From the NCBI GenBank assembly GCA_026413225.1, contig CM048553.1:143104690-143168689 (forward strand): 64,000 nucleotides of DNA, given 5' to 3'. Both the position numbers and the translations under genes were made by a program. The notes beneath the pieces were generated by a model that was not told the DNA's origin, searched no databases, and worked only from the letters and a program-made list of their open reading frames with translations. Below, piece by piece: positions 39,369-53,025 of this stretch. Every line of letters starts with the position of its first letter. The first letter of the stretch is position 1. The DNA is from Otis tarda. Lineage: Eukaryota > Chordata > Aves > Otidiformes > Otididae.

Positions 39369-42020
39369 AGTGTATATTCTGTGCTGGAAGGCCTCCAGAG
39401 AGAATACTGAATACATCTGAGATATGACCAAAGACCTGAATAAGGCAATGCTCTTTTTTCCTCGGACATATACAGTCTTAAATGGCTAGAAAACTGCTAA
39501 TCTAGTAACTCTGCTGACTGAGCCAATCGAGGGTAATTTATAAGAGTAAAATAATAATTCAAGAAGTTGAAAAGATCTGACCTCATCAACATAGGCACTA
39601 GGAACTGTTTTTTTCAGATTATCATAGCAAGAGAATCCAAGTGTGTTCTCATATCCATTACATTAAAAGATCTTACATGAATCACTATTCTTATGAGAAA
39701 TGAAAGCGCAGAAAAAATGCCAGTGTTAAAACCATGGGAATACAGAAAACATAAATAAAAATAGATAAGATGCATTCTCTGGTTTCCATTTGGGCTTAAA
39801 GGAGAGTTGTAATTGATTTTTTAAAAGTTCATGCTCCTTTTAACAATGTATATCACTGCTGTTTATATTTCTTTTCTATTATTTACTTTAATGAAAATGT
39901 TGTGTGAGAATATACAGGATCAGTATTTTGTGAACTGATTTTATTTATTTCACAGCAATTAAAAAAAAAAAAAGACAGCCTGGAAATTGCTGAAATTTCT
40001 TTAACCTTGGAATCAAGCTAATGGTTGGATGACACAAAAGTAATTTTACTTATGGTAACTTTTGCTTAGGATAAGACGTTAGTAAAAGACAAGATAGTAT
40101 AGAGTGGGAGGTAAGTCAGAATTTATTTTAGTTCTGGTTCTTGCACATTTTCAGTGCTACAAAAAAATAGCTAATGGAATACTCCCTACACTTGAGTCAA
40201 GCAATCATTCCTAGAAGCTAACATTTGGTGGGTTAGAAAGAGTTTATGTTGTAACCTTCAGGTCCAGCCACAGGTATTCTTCCTAGTGGAAGAAATTGAC
40301 TTTCTTAACAGAGCAAAATAAAACCTAAAAACCAAAATGCAAATCCCAGGCAGCATCTTAACCATGTTTTCTTAGCTGTTCATATCTGGAATACAATCCT
40401 TTGCCTCCTGGACAGCCCTGAGGGAACTGATGGCTTCTATACAGGTGCAGACCTGTAACTCTCAGTTATATTTCATTAACGGAGTGAAGTCTTTGCCTTC
40501 AGATTACACAGTCTTACATCTTCCTTTCAACTTACATGCACTATCTCTATGAAGTGGATACCTGAGTGTCTTAACTTCCCATATTTAGCTGACATTTTTT
40601 CTTTAGCTGGGAAAATATTTTGTCTTTTCCTTAGTTAGGCAAGACGTATAGTGTCTGTAGGCTGATTCTATTCAAAAGCCTAGGCAGTTCAATTTATGTT
40701 TTCAAGACTTTTTTTAGAATCTGGACCACACCATGGATCATACATACTAAAACATTTCCTGTGTGTACGTACATTCAGTCACATGTATAGAGTCCAGTGC
40801 ACTCTCAGAGACTGAGTCCCATGTCATCTTTGGGTATGTGATCACAACAGATGGCATCTCTTAAAACAGATGACAAAGAATATGTAACAGCATGACTTGA
40901 GAGTGGCCAGTGCAGTAATGCCTGCAGAGAGGTGTAACGGTGTGTTTGAATAGAAATAAACTGCCCTTGTGTGTCTCTGTAGAGCATTACTCCAAGGTAC
41001 AGTGCTCTGGAGGGCCCCGCACACATAAACCTAGCAGATGACCCCGGGGGTCAACTGGTGCTGCCTGAACTGCAGTTTCTCTGTAATAAACATGTTGCTC
41101 CATATAAGCTAATTACTCATAGACAAGTATTAAAACCTATTAAAATATCAGTGGAACCAAAAAGCTTTTCTGTTTTTTCCAATTGCCAATATAAAGGCTG
41201 TTCCTCATTTAGCAGGAAGACAAAATTTGTCAAGATGCCACATATGCCATGAAGTTATAGGGCTGTAAAAGTAGAGTTTTGGGACAGTGTGTCATGGTGT
41301 TCTGTGGTCTCTTAATATCTTTTATAATTTTGGTGGGGTTAAATTATGTCGTTATATTCTTTAAGTTATATTTCTTTATAAAAAAAAAAGTGGTTGATTC
41401 AGTGCAAATAAAATGATTATTGCCCTTGAGAGAATTAAATAGCATTGATCAAAAAGAGGCATTTTGATTTCAGTGAATTCTGGAGAGGTCCAAATGTTAA
41501 CCTCAGTGAAATAAGGTTAAAGGTTTGAAATTTTGATATTTTATGACTACATCTTTTCTTAGAAGAAATGTAAGAGAAGTAGATCTCTCAGAGCAAAAAG
41601 CTTGAGTGGAATTTTATTTTCTCTGTGTGTGTATATGTTTTAAAAGCCAAATTTTGGATTCTATATGGTTTATAGTGTGTTGAATCTACAGTCTAAAGTG
41701 CTATATTCATAAGTAAAATAGTCTCAGTTATGTCTGATATGAACCAACCGTGTAATATCCTCAGTTACTGGAATAATTGAAGGGAATCTACTGGGAACAT
41801 TGGTCTTGGTCTTGCGTGGAATTTCACATTTCTCAGTTAAAAGTTTAGATTTATATAAAAAACAGTCTTCTACCACACATACAGTACACATTTCGTATTA
41901 AAAAGAAGATGATTAATCACTTCCAACAGTGGTAACTAAAGGAGAAACGCTGATTGCCTTTTGTTGTTTAAAATGAGATAGAATATTGTAAGCAAACAAC
42001 TTACTGAACTAAAAGTGTAT

Positions 42021-42025
42021 GTGTG
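42021..42025. repeat. 5-bp target-site duplication, left copy
   Basis: GTGTG directly before the LTR terminus TGTCC matches GTGTG directly after the right terminus at 42605-42609. The surrounding GT-rich sequence makes the exact boundary slightly ambiguous. Confidence 0.7.
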
Positions 42026-42604
42026 TGTCCTGGTTTCGACAGGGGTGGAGTTAATTTTCCTCTCAGTACCTGGTGTGTTTTGGAATTCCTGTGTGCAGAA
42101 CATTGATAAACACACCAGTGATATCTGTTGTTGCTAGTGAGACCAAGGACACTGTCTAGCTTTCCAAGTCTCGCTAATGTGCAGATGCGGGAAACTGGGA
42201 GAAAGACAGACAATAATTGACCCAAACTGGCCAAAGAGAGTATTCCATTCCATAACTTCATGCTCAGTATATAAGTGGGGGTTGGCCAGGGTGGGTATCT
42301 GCCTTCCTGGCATCCATCCCTCCCTCTCACTCGTTGGCATTGGTCTCTCTACCTTGCTGGCTCCCTTTTCGCTCCTTTGCTTGCTGCTTGGTTTTGTTTC
42401 CGTGATCGCTCCTTGGGACAGGCTACGTCAGTCACTCAGACATTGGGTGATGAGAAAACATGCATTGTTAATTTTGTATATTTTAATATCCTTATATTCT
42501 GTTATTATTGTAGTTTTCCTTTCTTCCCAATTCTCTTCCCCATCCCGCTGGGGAGGGGGAAGATGAGCGAGAAACTGTGTGGTGACTAGGGCTAAACCAT
42601 CACA
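42026..42604 (+). mobile_element. Solo endogenous retrovirus LTR (ERVL-type)
   Basis: This 579-base element starts TGTCCTGGTTTCGAC and ends GGCTAAACCATCACA, so it has the TG...CA termini of an LTR. It is flanked by the 5-base direct repeat GTGTG (42021-42025 and 42605-42609), the target-site duplication length usual for ERVL-type (class III) elements. Internally it has the block GACCCAAACTGGCCAAAG, then TGCTCAGTATATAAG, which supplies a TATA box, and a T-rich 3' part, all features I recognise from a very common LTR family in neoavian birds. No gag, pol or env sequence lies beside it, so it is a solo LTR left by recombination between two LTRs. It is in sense orientation relative to the RIM gene, inside the intron after exon C. 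Subfamily not assigned. Confidence 0.85.
42268..42274 (+). promoter_or_regulatory. TATA box of the solo LTR
   Basis: TATATAA sits about 240 bases into the LTR, just after TGCTCAG, at the position where this LTR family carries its promoter. Whether it is still active cannot be told from sequence. Confidence 0.55.
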
Positions 42605-42609
42605 GTGTG
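42605..42609. repeat. 5-bp target-site duplication, right copy
   Basis: GTGTG follows the CA terminus of the LTR and matches the left flank. Confidence 0.7.
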
Positions 42610-45600
42610 TTCATAATATACATTGTTGTTTTCTAACTCTATAACTAATTTATGTGGCCAAAATGACAACTGAATTTATCATTCACTACTCTTAATCTGT
42701 CAACGTATTCTAATTTTTTTAAAATCACATATAGAATTCAGATGATTTGAAGCAAGCCATTTGTTTGGAGTTTCATTTCCTCTCCTGTTCCAGAGACAGA
42801 TTGCTAATGTTAATAAATTGCTTAATGTGTAGTATTATACTTGTATCAGTATTCTTGATGTGTAATCTGATTTAGTTTCAAAATAAACCCATATTACATT
42901 GATAGAAATATAGGATTAGCATTTGACAAGAGATTAAGACCAATTTGTCTTGCTGATTAGTTGAGAATTGTGACCTGAATCCTTTACCAAAGAGAAAGTA
43001 CCATTATAATAAATACATTACCAAAAGCATTAATCAGCTTTTACTAAATAAACTCCGGAGAGTATGCTAATAAATAAATAGACTCTAATTGCAAACTAAA
43101 AAGGCTGACTACACAGACTTTTATCTATATTTTACTAAGGTGATAGAATTTTGGCTTTTAATTGTTTTCTTCCACATGTAGGAAAAGACTAGGAAAGAAG
43201 ATAAGAGTATATAATTTATGCCATTCTTCTCTTTCTGTAGAGGAGATAGGTATATATTTGAGTCCTCGTATTTTGATAAAGCTTCTTGTGAGAGATGGAT
43301 GCAGTGAAAAGAAATATATTGTTGAGGTGTCAGAACTGAATTCCAGGCAGTGCTAGCTATGATCTCATAGAACTCCACTGGAAGACACTTCTTACACAGG
43401 AAGTGTAGGAGACACTTTATGCCATATATAGGCAGAAATTTCAGGCAGATAAGAAGGAAGTCCTGTATTGAGACTAGGAAGTAAGAATAAAAGGCTTAAT
43501 CTGGGGACAAAATGTGCAGATCATGTATACCAACTGGGCAATACTGTCCCAGTCACTAATTACTCATTGAACTCTCTCTGTAATATGTAGTTACCAAGTC
43601 AGTGAGATACACACCTCTGACTGTGGTAGAAGTAAAACTAAATACTCTGGTTGTAGTGTATTTATATGACTTAAAACCTCTGCTTATATTTAAAAATTTA
43701 TTTTCTTACTTTTAAAAGTAGCATACTTATGTTACCACCTGATCTCATTAATAAGGGGGGAAAAAGGAGAAAGCTATAAGTGAGATCAGAACATTTAGCT
43801 TGACCTTCTGCAAGATTTTTTTTCTTTCCGTAATTAGAGGTAAAAATAGAGAGACAAATGTAGGGTGATCTGTCTTGGTAAGAATACTGCTAAGCTATCT
43901 TTTCTTATTCAGAGCAGAAGAATTCTCATAAGATCCTTGCTAAAAAAAAAAAAAAAAAATCTCATCAAAAAACTTTATAGCTGTTTTATTTCTGTTTTCA
44001 CAGTAAGCAAGATTTGTTCTTTGTGTTATTACATAAGGAAACCCCATCATCAGAAGAGCATTTATTTTTTAGACTATGTGAGAGCCACTCAACAGAATAA
44101 TTTAGGCTTTCCTTAAGAATGTTTCAGTTTGAAAACTCCTTTTGGGATTTTATAAACCCTTAGTTAACATGTGATACAATATATGTGAATTTCTTATTGG
44201 ATAAGATGTGAAAAAGGGCTCTGGCTTCATCCTACTGAAACCTGAGACTGAAAAGAAGAAATTTATAGGGCAGTTTTTCACTTTTACTCTGGCAATTGTT
44301 CAGTTTCCAGTTTGCCTGAAACGTCTGGGATACTTACCTGTAGTTACAGTTCTGTGTATCTATGCAGCTGATACTTTAGGGAAGAAAATTCAGTTTTATT
44401 TGTTTCCAGTTGAAATATTTTTTCTAGTATTGTCAATTTTTAACATAACCACCTCAATGACTACTATTTGTGTTCTTCCAGAAGGATAACATCTGCACAC
44501 TGCTCTGTGAACCACCTTCAGTAAATAACAATGTGCCATGAAGGGAGATTTACTTCAAATCTCCAAAGGCCAGCAGGAACAGGGCTGTTGTACTTTCTTC
44601 TTGGATAGTTATCAGAAGTGTGGTTTTAGCACCAAAAAAAAAAAAAGACATTTATATTTACAGATTCATTAGGGCTGTGTCTTTTTTTAAGTTAACTTTT
44701 CATAATAATACAAGGTTTCCTTCCTTGTACTTAGATAGAATGAAATAGTAAAGGTCCTTTAGCAAGTCATCTCTCAATATTGAACTTATGTTTTTAACAC
44801 TACCCATGTAATCAGCAGTACTATTAATACGCTTTTGATAAATGATTCTTTTTCTCCTAAGGATAGAAGGTAATCTATAAAATAGTTACCTGAAAGTAAA
44901 AAAAAAAACATTAAAATAGCTCTGAAAATATATGTGGATGTTGCACTCTCATATTGCCAATTTCAGATGGCTGTGGTATGTCTATATTATAAATAAGACT
45001 AATCTATGCTCTCCATGGGATAAAACGAGGAAGTAAATGTTATAGTACTTCTGCTTTTAATCACCGCACAAAATATACAGCTCATGGGAAATCATGCAGA
45101 TATTGAAAATACAGTTGTGGAGGCTCTACATGCTTCTGGACTCCTTGTGCTGATGTCCCTCATAATTAAGTGGGATATGCCTCCTAGGCATCTCCAGACC
45201 GTTTAGACTGGCTTTGTCTTCCATGGAAGAAGTGTGATGATGCTATCCCTGAAAACTTATATGTGCAAATAACAGAAAACTCTTACAGGAGAAATTATAT
45301 TAACAGAGAAATTTAAAATTAGCTAAGTGTACCAGTGATGATTCACAGAAAACACAAGCAACCAATGATCAGGCAGCTGAACCCCTAACTCACAAACAAA
45401 TTACCGGAACCATTACCCTACAGTCATGGCTCTCTTATGAATGCTTTATTTGGCCTAATAGGTCTTCCTTTTTACTTTCTGTAGGTGCTAGCACAAACTT
45501 CAGTTTGCAAAACAGTGCATGCCTGGTGTGTGCCAGGTACTCTCGAAGAAAGTGGGAAATGTTTTAGTCTTCTCCAGCAGGTGAGAGCCCCAGATCTCCC

Positions 45601-47647
45601 TCCATCATGGATACATCCTCTTGGTTGCAACATAAAACTGAGATTTGGTTTCTGCTTCTCTAGAGATGTAATAAAAGAAAGCAGTGGCCCAAACTACGTT
45701 TCTTGAGCAGAGTCCTGTAGCTGCAGTTTGTAAAGCTTAGCAGTTATCCCTGAGGCAGAATGTGCAGGGCTTGCGTTTTCTGAATGCTGATGTGTAGGAT
45801 AGGTCCCTGTCATCTCCATGTTGGCCAGAGTTGGTAGCTTCTCAATACACACAAAATCAAAATTAGAGGGAAAATTAGGATAAAAAGGTTGATTTTGAAG
45901 AACTTATGCACCACTGGGGCTATGAGCAGGATTTTTCAGGTTTATTTCTTTGTAATGAGATGCCAAATTCCTGTGCATTGTAGGCACTTGTATCCATTTT
46001 TAAACCATTTTTTAATTCATATCTCATATTTGCAGTCTGTATAGAGAAATGAAACAAACATGAGGGAGAATAAGAGAGGAACAGAAAGGAGAATTTTCCT
46101 GAGAACAGCAGAAGTCAATGGAGACCCAGAATATAAATCTAAAACTTGTCAAGTCCCTATTCCATGCTTTCGTAACATAACAAAAAAGAATTTGTAAAAT
46201 TATTCTTCTGTCCTTCTGGGTGTACATTGTGCTTCTTAACTATGCTATTGGACAACTCCAGGTTAATTATTTTTTTTTTCAATTTGATGAAGTAAAACAC
46301 ATCCTTATACTTAGCAATTACCAAACACATGGCAATGGATAGATGGATAGTGACTGTTCTAAAGACATCCCAAGTGCACCTAAATTCAGTGTAAGCTTGA
46401 GAATCTAGTTCAAGGAGTGCACTGGTGAACTGTACATTTTTGCTGCATTTTTTTTAATATTTTAGTAGTTTATGAGTGAGGAATTGCTCCTATATTTTTC
46501 TTAAATGTCAGCACAGGTTTTATTATTGGGTTTTGATTACTGCTTGAACAAAAAGATAGGATTTTCTCTAATACTGTTAGGCATATGTGAGTTCAGTTAA
46601 ACTCTCTCTTCCTGCTCAGGGAATAAATTAAGAAGCAAAAATTGTCATTGAGAATATGTCACAGAAGGAAGAAAACATCTCAAGAACATTTTCTTGAGAA
46701 CAATAAAAAATGTTCTCAAACCATTCCTAACTGAGCATGTTTAGGAAAAGGTGAATGATCCCTTTATAGAGGCAAAATTTTATTTTTTTTCCTTATCAGC
46801 TAAATAATTTCTGTATGGTTCTTTGTGTATTTGCATAAGATGAACAGAACCTTTGGGAGATATTTTCTTAGCAGTCCTACTTTTTATTGTAAAGTAATCA
46901 AAACCTGGTCTCCTTAACACTGGGAGGAGGTTTGTCTTTTTATACCTATTCTTAGGAGTTTTTCCTGTGCTTATGTGAATTACATCAAATTTTTTACAGT
47001 CATAATCTTTTCATTACAATATGAAATGTTAAACTATATATGTTATCTTACATGAATTACAGCTCTGCTCTAAAAGTTACATTCAGATTTTATCCAGTTT
47101 TGTAGCTATAGTACTCTAATATTTAGGGTTTGTCATTGTCTAGGTAGAATTTGGTGCCAGCAAAAATTATTTTTAGCTCAGTCTATGAAATCACATTGAG
47201 ACTTAATTGAAAATATTCACAGTAATAAGTACTCCTTCTGTTACTATTTGCAGTAGGACCTGTCAAGAACAAATTTGGACTCTGAAGGAAAAATTACTTC
47301 CTTGTGATTAACTAAATTAATTGTTATAAACATTACTGAGTATTTTATAAGGTGGATATCTTAGGTATTTTTCAAAATATAACATTAAGGCACTATTTTG
47401 TGTTAAACCTGCCACGATTAAGGCAGTGCCATATTTAACTAATATATTAAGTGGAAAAAGTAACACAGTAACACCTTACAAAATAAAACTGATTTTTATA
47501 GAGACTGTATCGCAGATGTTCTAAAATCTGTACATTACATGCTCTAGCAAGGCAATATTTTACTTCTGTTTTAATACAACATAAAATGTGTATGATATAC
47601 AAACATCAGAAAAAATCTTTACAAATCTGTTTTAATTTAATAACTGA

Positions 47648-47690
47648 TTTACTCATTGAGTAATCAATTTACTCATTGATTACTGATTTT
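47648..47690. repeat. 20-bp near-tandem repeat, AT-rich
   Basis: TTTACTCATTGA occurs at 47648 and 47668, twenty bases apart, with similar following sequence (GTAATCAA versus TTACTGAT). Confidence 0.7.
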
Positions 47691-50600
47691 TATCAATAAT
47701 AAATACTTTGTTGCAATAAGCATTCATATAAAACATTATGACTTTATTGAATGTCAACATTTAATAATTTTGACATAATTTTTAAAATATGTGTTTAAAT
47801 ATTTTCCGTCATTTCCAGTCAAAACCTTAAACTTACAGTTTGGAATCATTATCTTGTGAAAATTCATGCAGCTTAAAAGGATCTTCAAGACTAAAATAGG
47901 ACCACTAATGAATTTGAAGGTCTTGTTAGAAGCATTGCCTGTGTTTCACCAAAATGTACTTTTTCTTGAATAGGGCAAAGAATCTCTTCTCCCTGCTACC
48001 AGCCATATTTCCTTGTTATGTCACTCTTTCTCAGTTAGATGCGTCCTCTTTGTTCCACAAGCAGTACTGAGCTCTCTGCTGTTCTTGGGCATGTCTGCAG
48101 AGCAGGCATTTCAGTTGGTTCCTTGGTGGAGTTCGTAGGCAACAGAAAAGTTATTTCAGTTTGCAATCTCTATATACCATTAGTTGCATTACCTGACTGA
48201 AAACTGAGTTCCTGTCAGAGAATGCAGATAAAATTCTTTTATATGAATATGTGTAACTTGGAGGAAGAAAAAGGTTTAGGCAAACTTTTTATTATTAGCC
48301 TGTTGTAAAGACATTCTGATTTTATTTCTGGGGTTGAATGTTACTTATGAATGTTGGAAATTAGCTGAGTACTGTGTTTGCTATTAACCACATGAGTAGC
48401 TGAACTGAAGTTAGTGAGGAATACCGATGCTCACAAAGGGAGGGAAGACATGTGAATACACTTTTCACACAAAAGCAATCCCATTTTCTGCTTCAGCTCT
48501 CTTTCTTTGCTAGGACCACTAAAGGATGAGAAGTAGAGAAATTCTTCAGCTGTCTTGCTGCTGCTGCTGTTACTACACTTTATGGTTTAACTTCACCATC
48601 TTATCAATAGCCAAAGTCATGTCTTCATCAGAAAGAGACGTAAATGCCAGGAAGCATAGAAAAACACTCACAGTTAAACAGATGAAATACATAAAAGTCT
48701 GGAGAGAACTGTTCACTGCGCTGTTCCATCAGCAACCCAGTGGCTGAAGACCACACTGCCGTGAGCTGTGTGCTGTGCGCAAGCTAAGAGGCTCCTCATA
48801 TTCTGTTAATGTACTGACAGAGGCGAGATGCCAGCAACAGGTACCTGTTAGAGGTCAGGCTGCATGAAAGTCGACAGAGCAGTCAGTTCAGCATCTTCCT
48901 TACGGAGAAGTCTGTAAGTGCTCAGTGCACAGTCGAAGTCATTAACTTGCATGCCTTTTGCTATTCCATTTAAGCAAGTGCTTTCATGCAGTGTGTTGGC
49001 AGATTATACGGAATTGTTAAACAGAACCCCACTGGGAAAAGGATTCTTTGCAATTTTGAAGTGAATTTTCTCAGATGGTCCAAGCTGGATCTTGGCTTTT
49101 TCCACCATGCTTGTTTCTTCTCAGTGGGGAGATGAATCTAAACATATGCCAGTTTTGTCCATATTGCATATTCTCAGCTTTCCTGGATTGAAGAAGAAAT
49201 TCCTTGTAATTTGATTTTACCTTGGTGCCACTCTATACTCATCTGGCCTTTGAAAGGAAGGAAAGGAATCTGAAGGTCTCCTTCTGGAAAGACCTCTAAA
49301 CCTCTCAATCTTGTGATCAATTAAGATTACATCTGTACAGATAAATAAAAAGATGAGGGTCTATCTCTGATTTTGAGAGCAAGATCTGGCTGATGTCCAT
49401 ATGGCTAACCTATCTTCAGCTTCCCTCAGAACAGGATCACCTCATCCCATGCTCATGCTGTCTCCTGCACTACTTTTTTGGGAAAGCTATGCTGGCTTGG
49501 GTCAAAACAGTGGCAGGGAGCAGGCTAAGAAATCATGAGGATGGTTATAAGTGAGTGTCCTGCCCCTGTAGACTTTGGTACTATAAATAGAGTCTGAGAA
49601 AATTAGTTTCATGCAGTCAGCCTTCCATGATGGAGGATTTATTTGCCTGTGTGCACCCTCCATAACACCTTGTAGTTTTATAATGCCTTGGCTAATTTCA
49701 TCTACATTTAAATGAGTAGACCACAAAGATAATTAAATTCAGGAGGATAAGGTGGATGGCAGATCAATGTGCTCATAATACTTACCTGCATGTAAATCCT
49801 ACTGCAGCCTCTATCTCCACATTAGTTATTCTGAGTTTTATAGCTTTGTGTTTCATAATTTTTTTAAAAATAAATATAGAATTGTGGAGAGGATAGAAGT
49901 GGCTGAAATCAAAGTCAGTGATCACATAGGTAAAACTCATTAAAATCCTTGAACTTGTTTTCCATTTAGTTTTTTGGCATATCACCAAGAATTCTGTTCT
50001 CATCTGAAAATACTTTGTCGGTAGCTAATTAGCCATTTTTAGCTAATTTGCATTCCTTTCCTTTAGCAGAGTTAACTGCATTTACCAGTTTCACCTTCAG
50101 CCCATCAACTCCTGCTTTTTTCTCCACCTCTCATCTTGAGTTATGGCATATCTGTCCAGTGTCTAAATACTGGAAAAGTAAACACATATTGTTGCTTTTT
50201 TTTTGTTTTTAGCACAGAGAGGGTTTAGATTTCACTGAAAGTAGCCTTGACATGAAAGCAGACATGAAAACAGTGATCTCCTAGGAATTTTCTAATTCTA
50301 AAAAAACCCTTGATAATTTAAAATATTAAAAAGAAACTGTTCTATTGGGTCTTATGAAAATGGAGGCCCATAAGACACTGGTCTTAAATCAGTGCGAAAG
50401 GAAGGTACTAATATCATAGGACAATATTGATATCAAAAGAAGGTAGCAAGATATATCTGACTAGTAAAAATGTACAGATCCACGATGAAGGGCTCAGTGT
50501 CTCCAGCTGGTGGCACACAGCCTGTTGAGATTTTAATCAAAGATGAACCACAGAAGTGAAAGCAGAAGTGATTGGTGAGGATGAACAACAGCAGGAGGCG

Positions 50601-51329
50601 GCAAGGCAGACTTTAATGTAAGAGAAAGAGTCAAGAGGTGAGGGAAGTGGAGTATGGAGAAATTCAACAATTATATGTGTCTCTGGCTGTGGGTTAGAGT
50701 AAGAGAATCAGGAACAAGGGAGCTGGATGAAGAATAGCAACTGGAGAAGAATATAGCAAGAGAGAAAAGCTTTTGTGAAGGGGAACTGTGCTGCTTGGAG
50801 TGACTAGGACAATCCTTCTGAGAAAGCAGAGTACATGAGCAACTCAGATAGAAATTCCTTTTTTTCTTAGGTGTCATGCTTTCTTCTCCTCCGTTCTTCA
50901 TAATCCTTAATTAATTTCCTGCTACTGTTTAGACTCAGTAATTACTCATTGTTAATATATCACCTGTTAGTTTTTAATATCAAACAGTTATAAAAGTGTT
51001 GTCGTTTCTAACAAGCAAAAATAGAAATTGAAAATCACTGCTTTGTTGGGGACAGGAAAACAGATTATAGTTTCACAGGCCTGTCCTCAATGCAGTAAAC
51101 AAAAATAAGCCAGCTATGTTAAATTTTCTATTTATTTTGAATTAAAAGTTCATCTGGATTTTTGTGTTATCTTAAGATGCCTTTTAAGGTGCCTTTTTTG
51201 AGGCATCTCTTTTAACGTGGTAATTAAAAGTAGAAGGAAAATGTCCAATTCTTTGAAAAAAAATTAGATTCAACAGTCTCAAAGAAACCAAGCCTGATTT
51301 AAATATGTTTGAGATGTGCACACTTCTGT

Positions 51330-51402
51330 CAAAGATATAGGTATATAATATACACATATATTTACAGACATATATTTCTATATACATATATTATGTTTTT
51401 TA
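51330..51402. repeat. AT-rich simple repeat
   Basis: Alternating ATATAT/ACACATAT sequence such as TATAATATACACATATAT and CTATATACATATATTATG. Confidence 0.75.
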
Positions 51403-52860
51403 TAACTTTTAATAACTTTTTAACTTCAGTTGTTCTACAGATATTAGAAGTATTGGAGCCTACACCTCAACAATAATCTCACCTCTCTTACTCAGCATAC
51501 TGCCGTTTTTTGTCAAATCTCCTAAATCCCTGAGTCTCTCTTATCTCTCTCACACATGCCCTCCTAGTGAGAGACAAACTGTGCAAACAGTGACCAGCAC
51601 AGTCCAACCTGAGCTCAGGCTCCTTCACGGGAGCACTGATTTGCAGCTCATAGCAGTCATTTGTTTTTGTTAAACCTATAGGGAACTCATACCTTTAAGA
51701 TCTCTATCTACTGTGGAACTTGAATGCCAGCATTCCATAGGTTCAAAATTTAGTAAGGAGAAAAGCATGTCCACATGAGCAGAGAGCACAAGCATATAAG
51801 AACTTTTTCCTTAGGAGATGTCTAGAAATAACAGACTTAGCTTTTGTACCTGGCAGCTGCAGTTACCCTGTCAGGTTGCAGCACTGGGCATTGCTGGGCT
51901 CTCGGTGCATTGGAACAGGATAATTAATATTGATGGTGCATTTCAGTCCTGAAATGGAGCTGTTCTCATCCTCAGTTCTCAGCTTGGGCTGAGCACAGAA
52001 TTGCCAGCTGGATGGATGAGTTGGGTTGGGTGCTTGGTCATGAAGTTTGTTATGTTTTTCTGAGTGATTATGTTGTGAATTGGGCTCTCAGTCAAATGTA
52101 AGCCAAATCCATGTAAGTGAAGCTAGTAAATTAATTTCTTCCTAACAATTACTAGTATATTGTAGACATGCTGAGTTATTTTTAAAAAGGTAATTTATGC
52201 AACATACAGCAACTAATAGCATCATGCTGGTAGGATTTTTGGTCCTTTCCTGAATAGACCACTTGAGAGTGAACACCCTTGCTCTGGTGTTGGCAATGGC
52301 TAGCTGGATTAATAGAGTTCTCTGTTTCTAATTTATGTAATTCTCCAAGTGAAAACTGGTACTTTCTATATATGTGATAGTTATTATTCTGATTTAACTG
52401 CTTCATTCATGTCTTCCAAACTAAGAGATGGTGAGAAAGTCACCAGGTAACAGTGCTTACACTGACATTTTCTCAGGCAGCCAAGCAACAGCTTGATTTC
52501 TGTGACTTTTCCACGCAAATTCTTCTATACTGTGTTAGTTCTTCAGTTCATTTTGTAGTAAATTTGCAGTAATAAGGGCATGGGACTTTTTTCTTCTGAT
52601 CTGTCAAGAGACAGCTTCAGAGACAATCTACAGATCCTTCTCCATATGCAGATCATGTGCAAAATTAAATATATTTCAGGCATGAGTGAAGAAGGCCACA
52701 GAAGTGCTCTAAGAGAGAAGGGTGCAATTCACCTGCAGGTGTGGAAATGATTTGTTAGTGGTGACTGTTACTCCCACCCACTCCTTACCAAATTGAAAAT
52801 GCACTAAAGCTTTGTTATGCAAAAGCCTAAGCCCTAAGCAGGAAGATCAATTGAAAGAAT

Positions 52861-52905
52861 GAAATGAAATGAAATGAAATGAAATGAAATGAAATGAAAT
52901 GAAAT
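52861..52905. repeat. (GAAAT)9 pentanucleotide microsatellite
   Basis: Nine perfect GAAAT units directly precede the CR1 fragment. The flank before it reads TTGAAAGAAT, an imperfect extension of the same motif. Confidence 0.97.
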
Positions 52906-53010
52906 CTAGTCAGGGATGTCCCTGCTCTTGCGGGGGGGTTGGACTAGATGACCTTTGAAGGTCCCTTCCAACTCTAACCATTCTATGATTCTATGATTCT
53001 ATGATTCTAT
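52906..53010 (+). mobile_element. CR1 LINE extreme 3' end inside a GAAAT microsatellite
   Basis: Only about 105 bases remain: CTAGTCAGGGATGTCCCTGC, then GGACTAGATGACCTTTGAAG, ending in four ATTCTATG-type tail units. It is flanked on both sides by GAAAT repeats, which suggests target-site duplication within, or expansion of, that motif. Low divergence points to a young insertion. Confidence 0.92.
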
Positions 53011-53025
53011 GAAATGAAATGAAAG
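53011..53025. repeat. GAAAT repeat remainder after the CR1 fragment
   Basis: GAAATGAAATGAAAG follows the CR1 tail. It matches the repeat on the other side and is either the right-hand target-site duplication or the remainder of a split microsatellite. Confidence 0.9.

Larger units (their letters stand above)
35993..42020 (+). other. Intron downstream of exon C, first part
   Basis: Starts at the donor GTAGGA. It contains TA-rich and compound trinucleotide simple repeats and a GC-richer stretch at about 37.98-38.30 kb with no recognised identity. The following exon, expected to begin by completing a Glu codon, was not found. Confidence 0.65.
42610..52860 (+). other. Intron downstream of exon C, middle part
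   Basis: AT-rich sequence with poly-A runs (for example about 43943-43959), the 20-bp near-tandem repeat at 47.65 kb and a purine-rich stretch at about 50.53-50.83 kb. No exon or clear interspersed repeat was recognised. Confidence 0.6.

Noticed and set aside
39138..39431. Tyr-rich 97-codon open frame on the - strand
   Set aside because: The Tyr run is the translation of the trinucleotide microsatellite.
42177..42566. Open frames of up to 129 codons
   Set aside because: They lie wholly inside the solo LTR and encode no retroviral protein domain.
43938..43960. Poly-A run that might mark a processed retrocopy
   Set aside because: No upstream sequence resembles a spliced transcript and no target-site duplication was found.
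48526..48747. 73-codon open frame with a run of Cys
   Set aside because: The Cys run comes from a short TGC repeat; no splice signals and no family resemblance.
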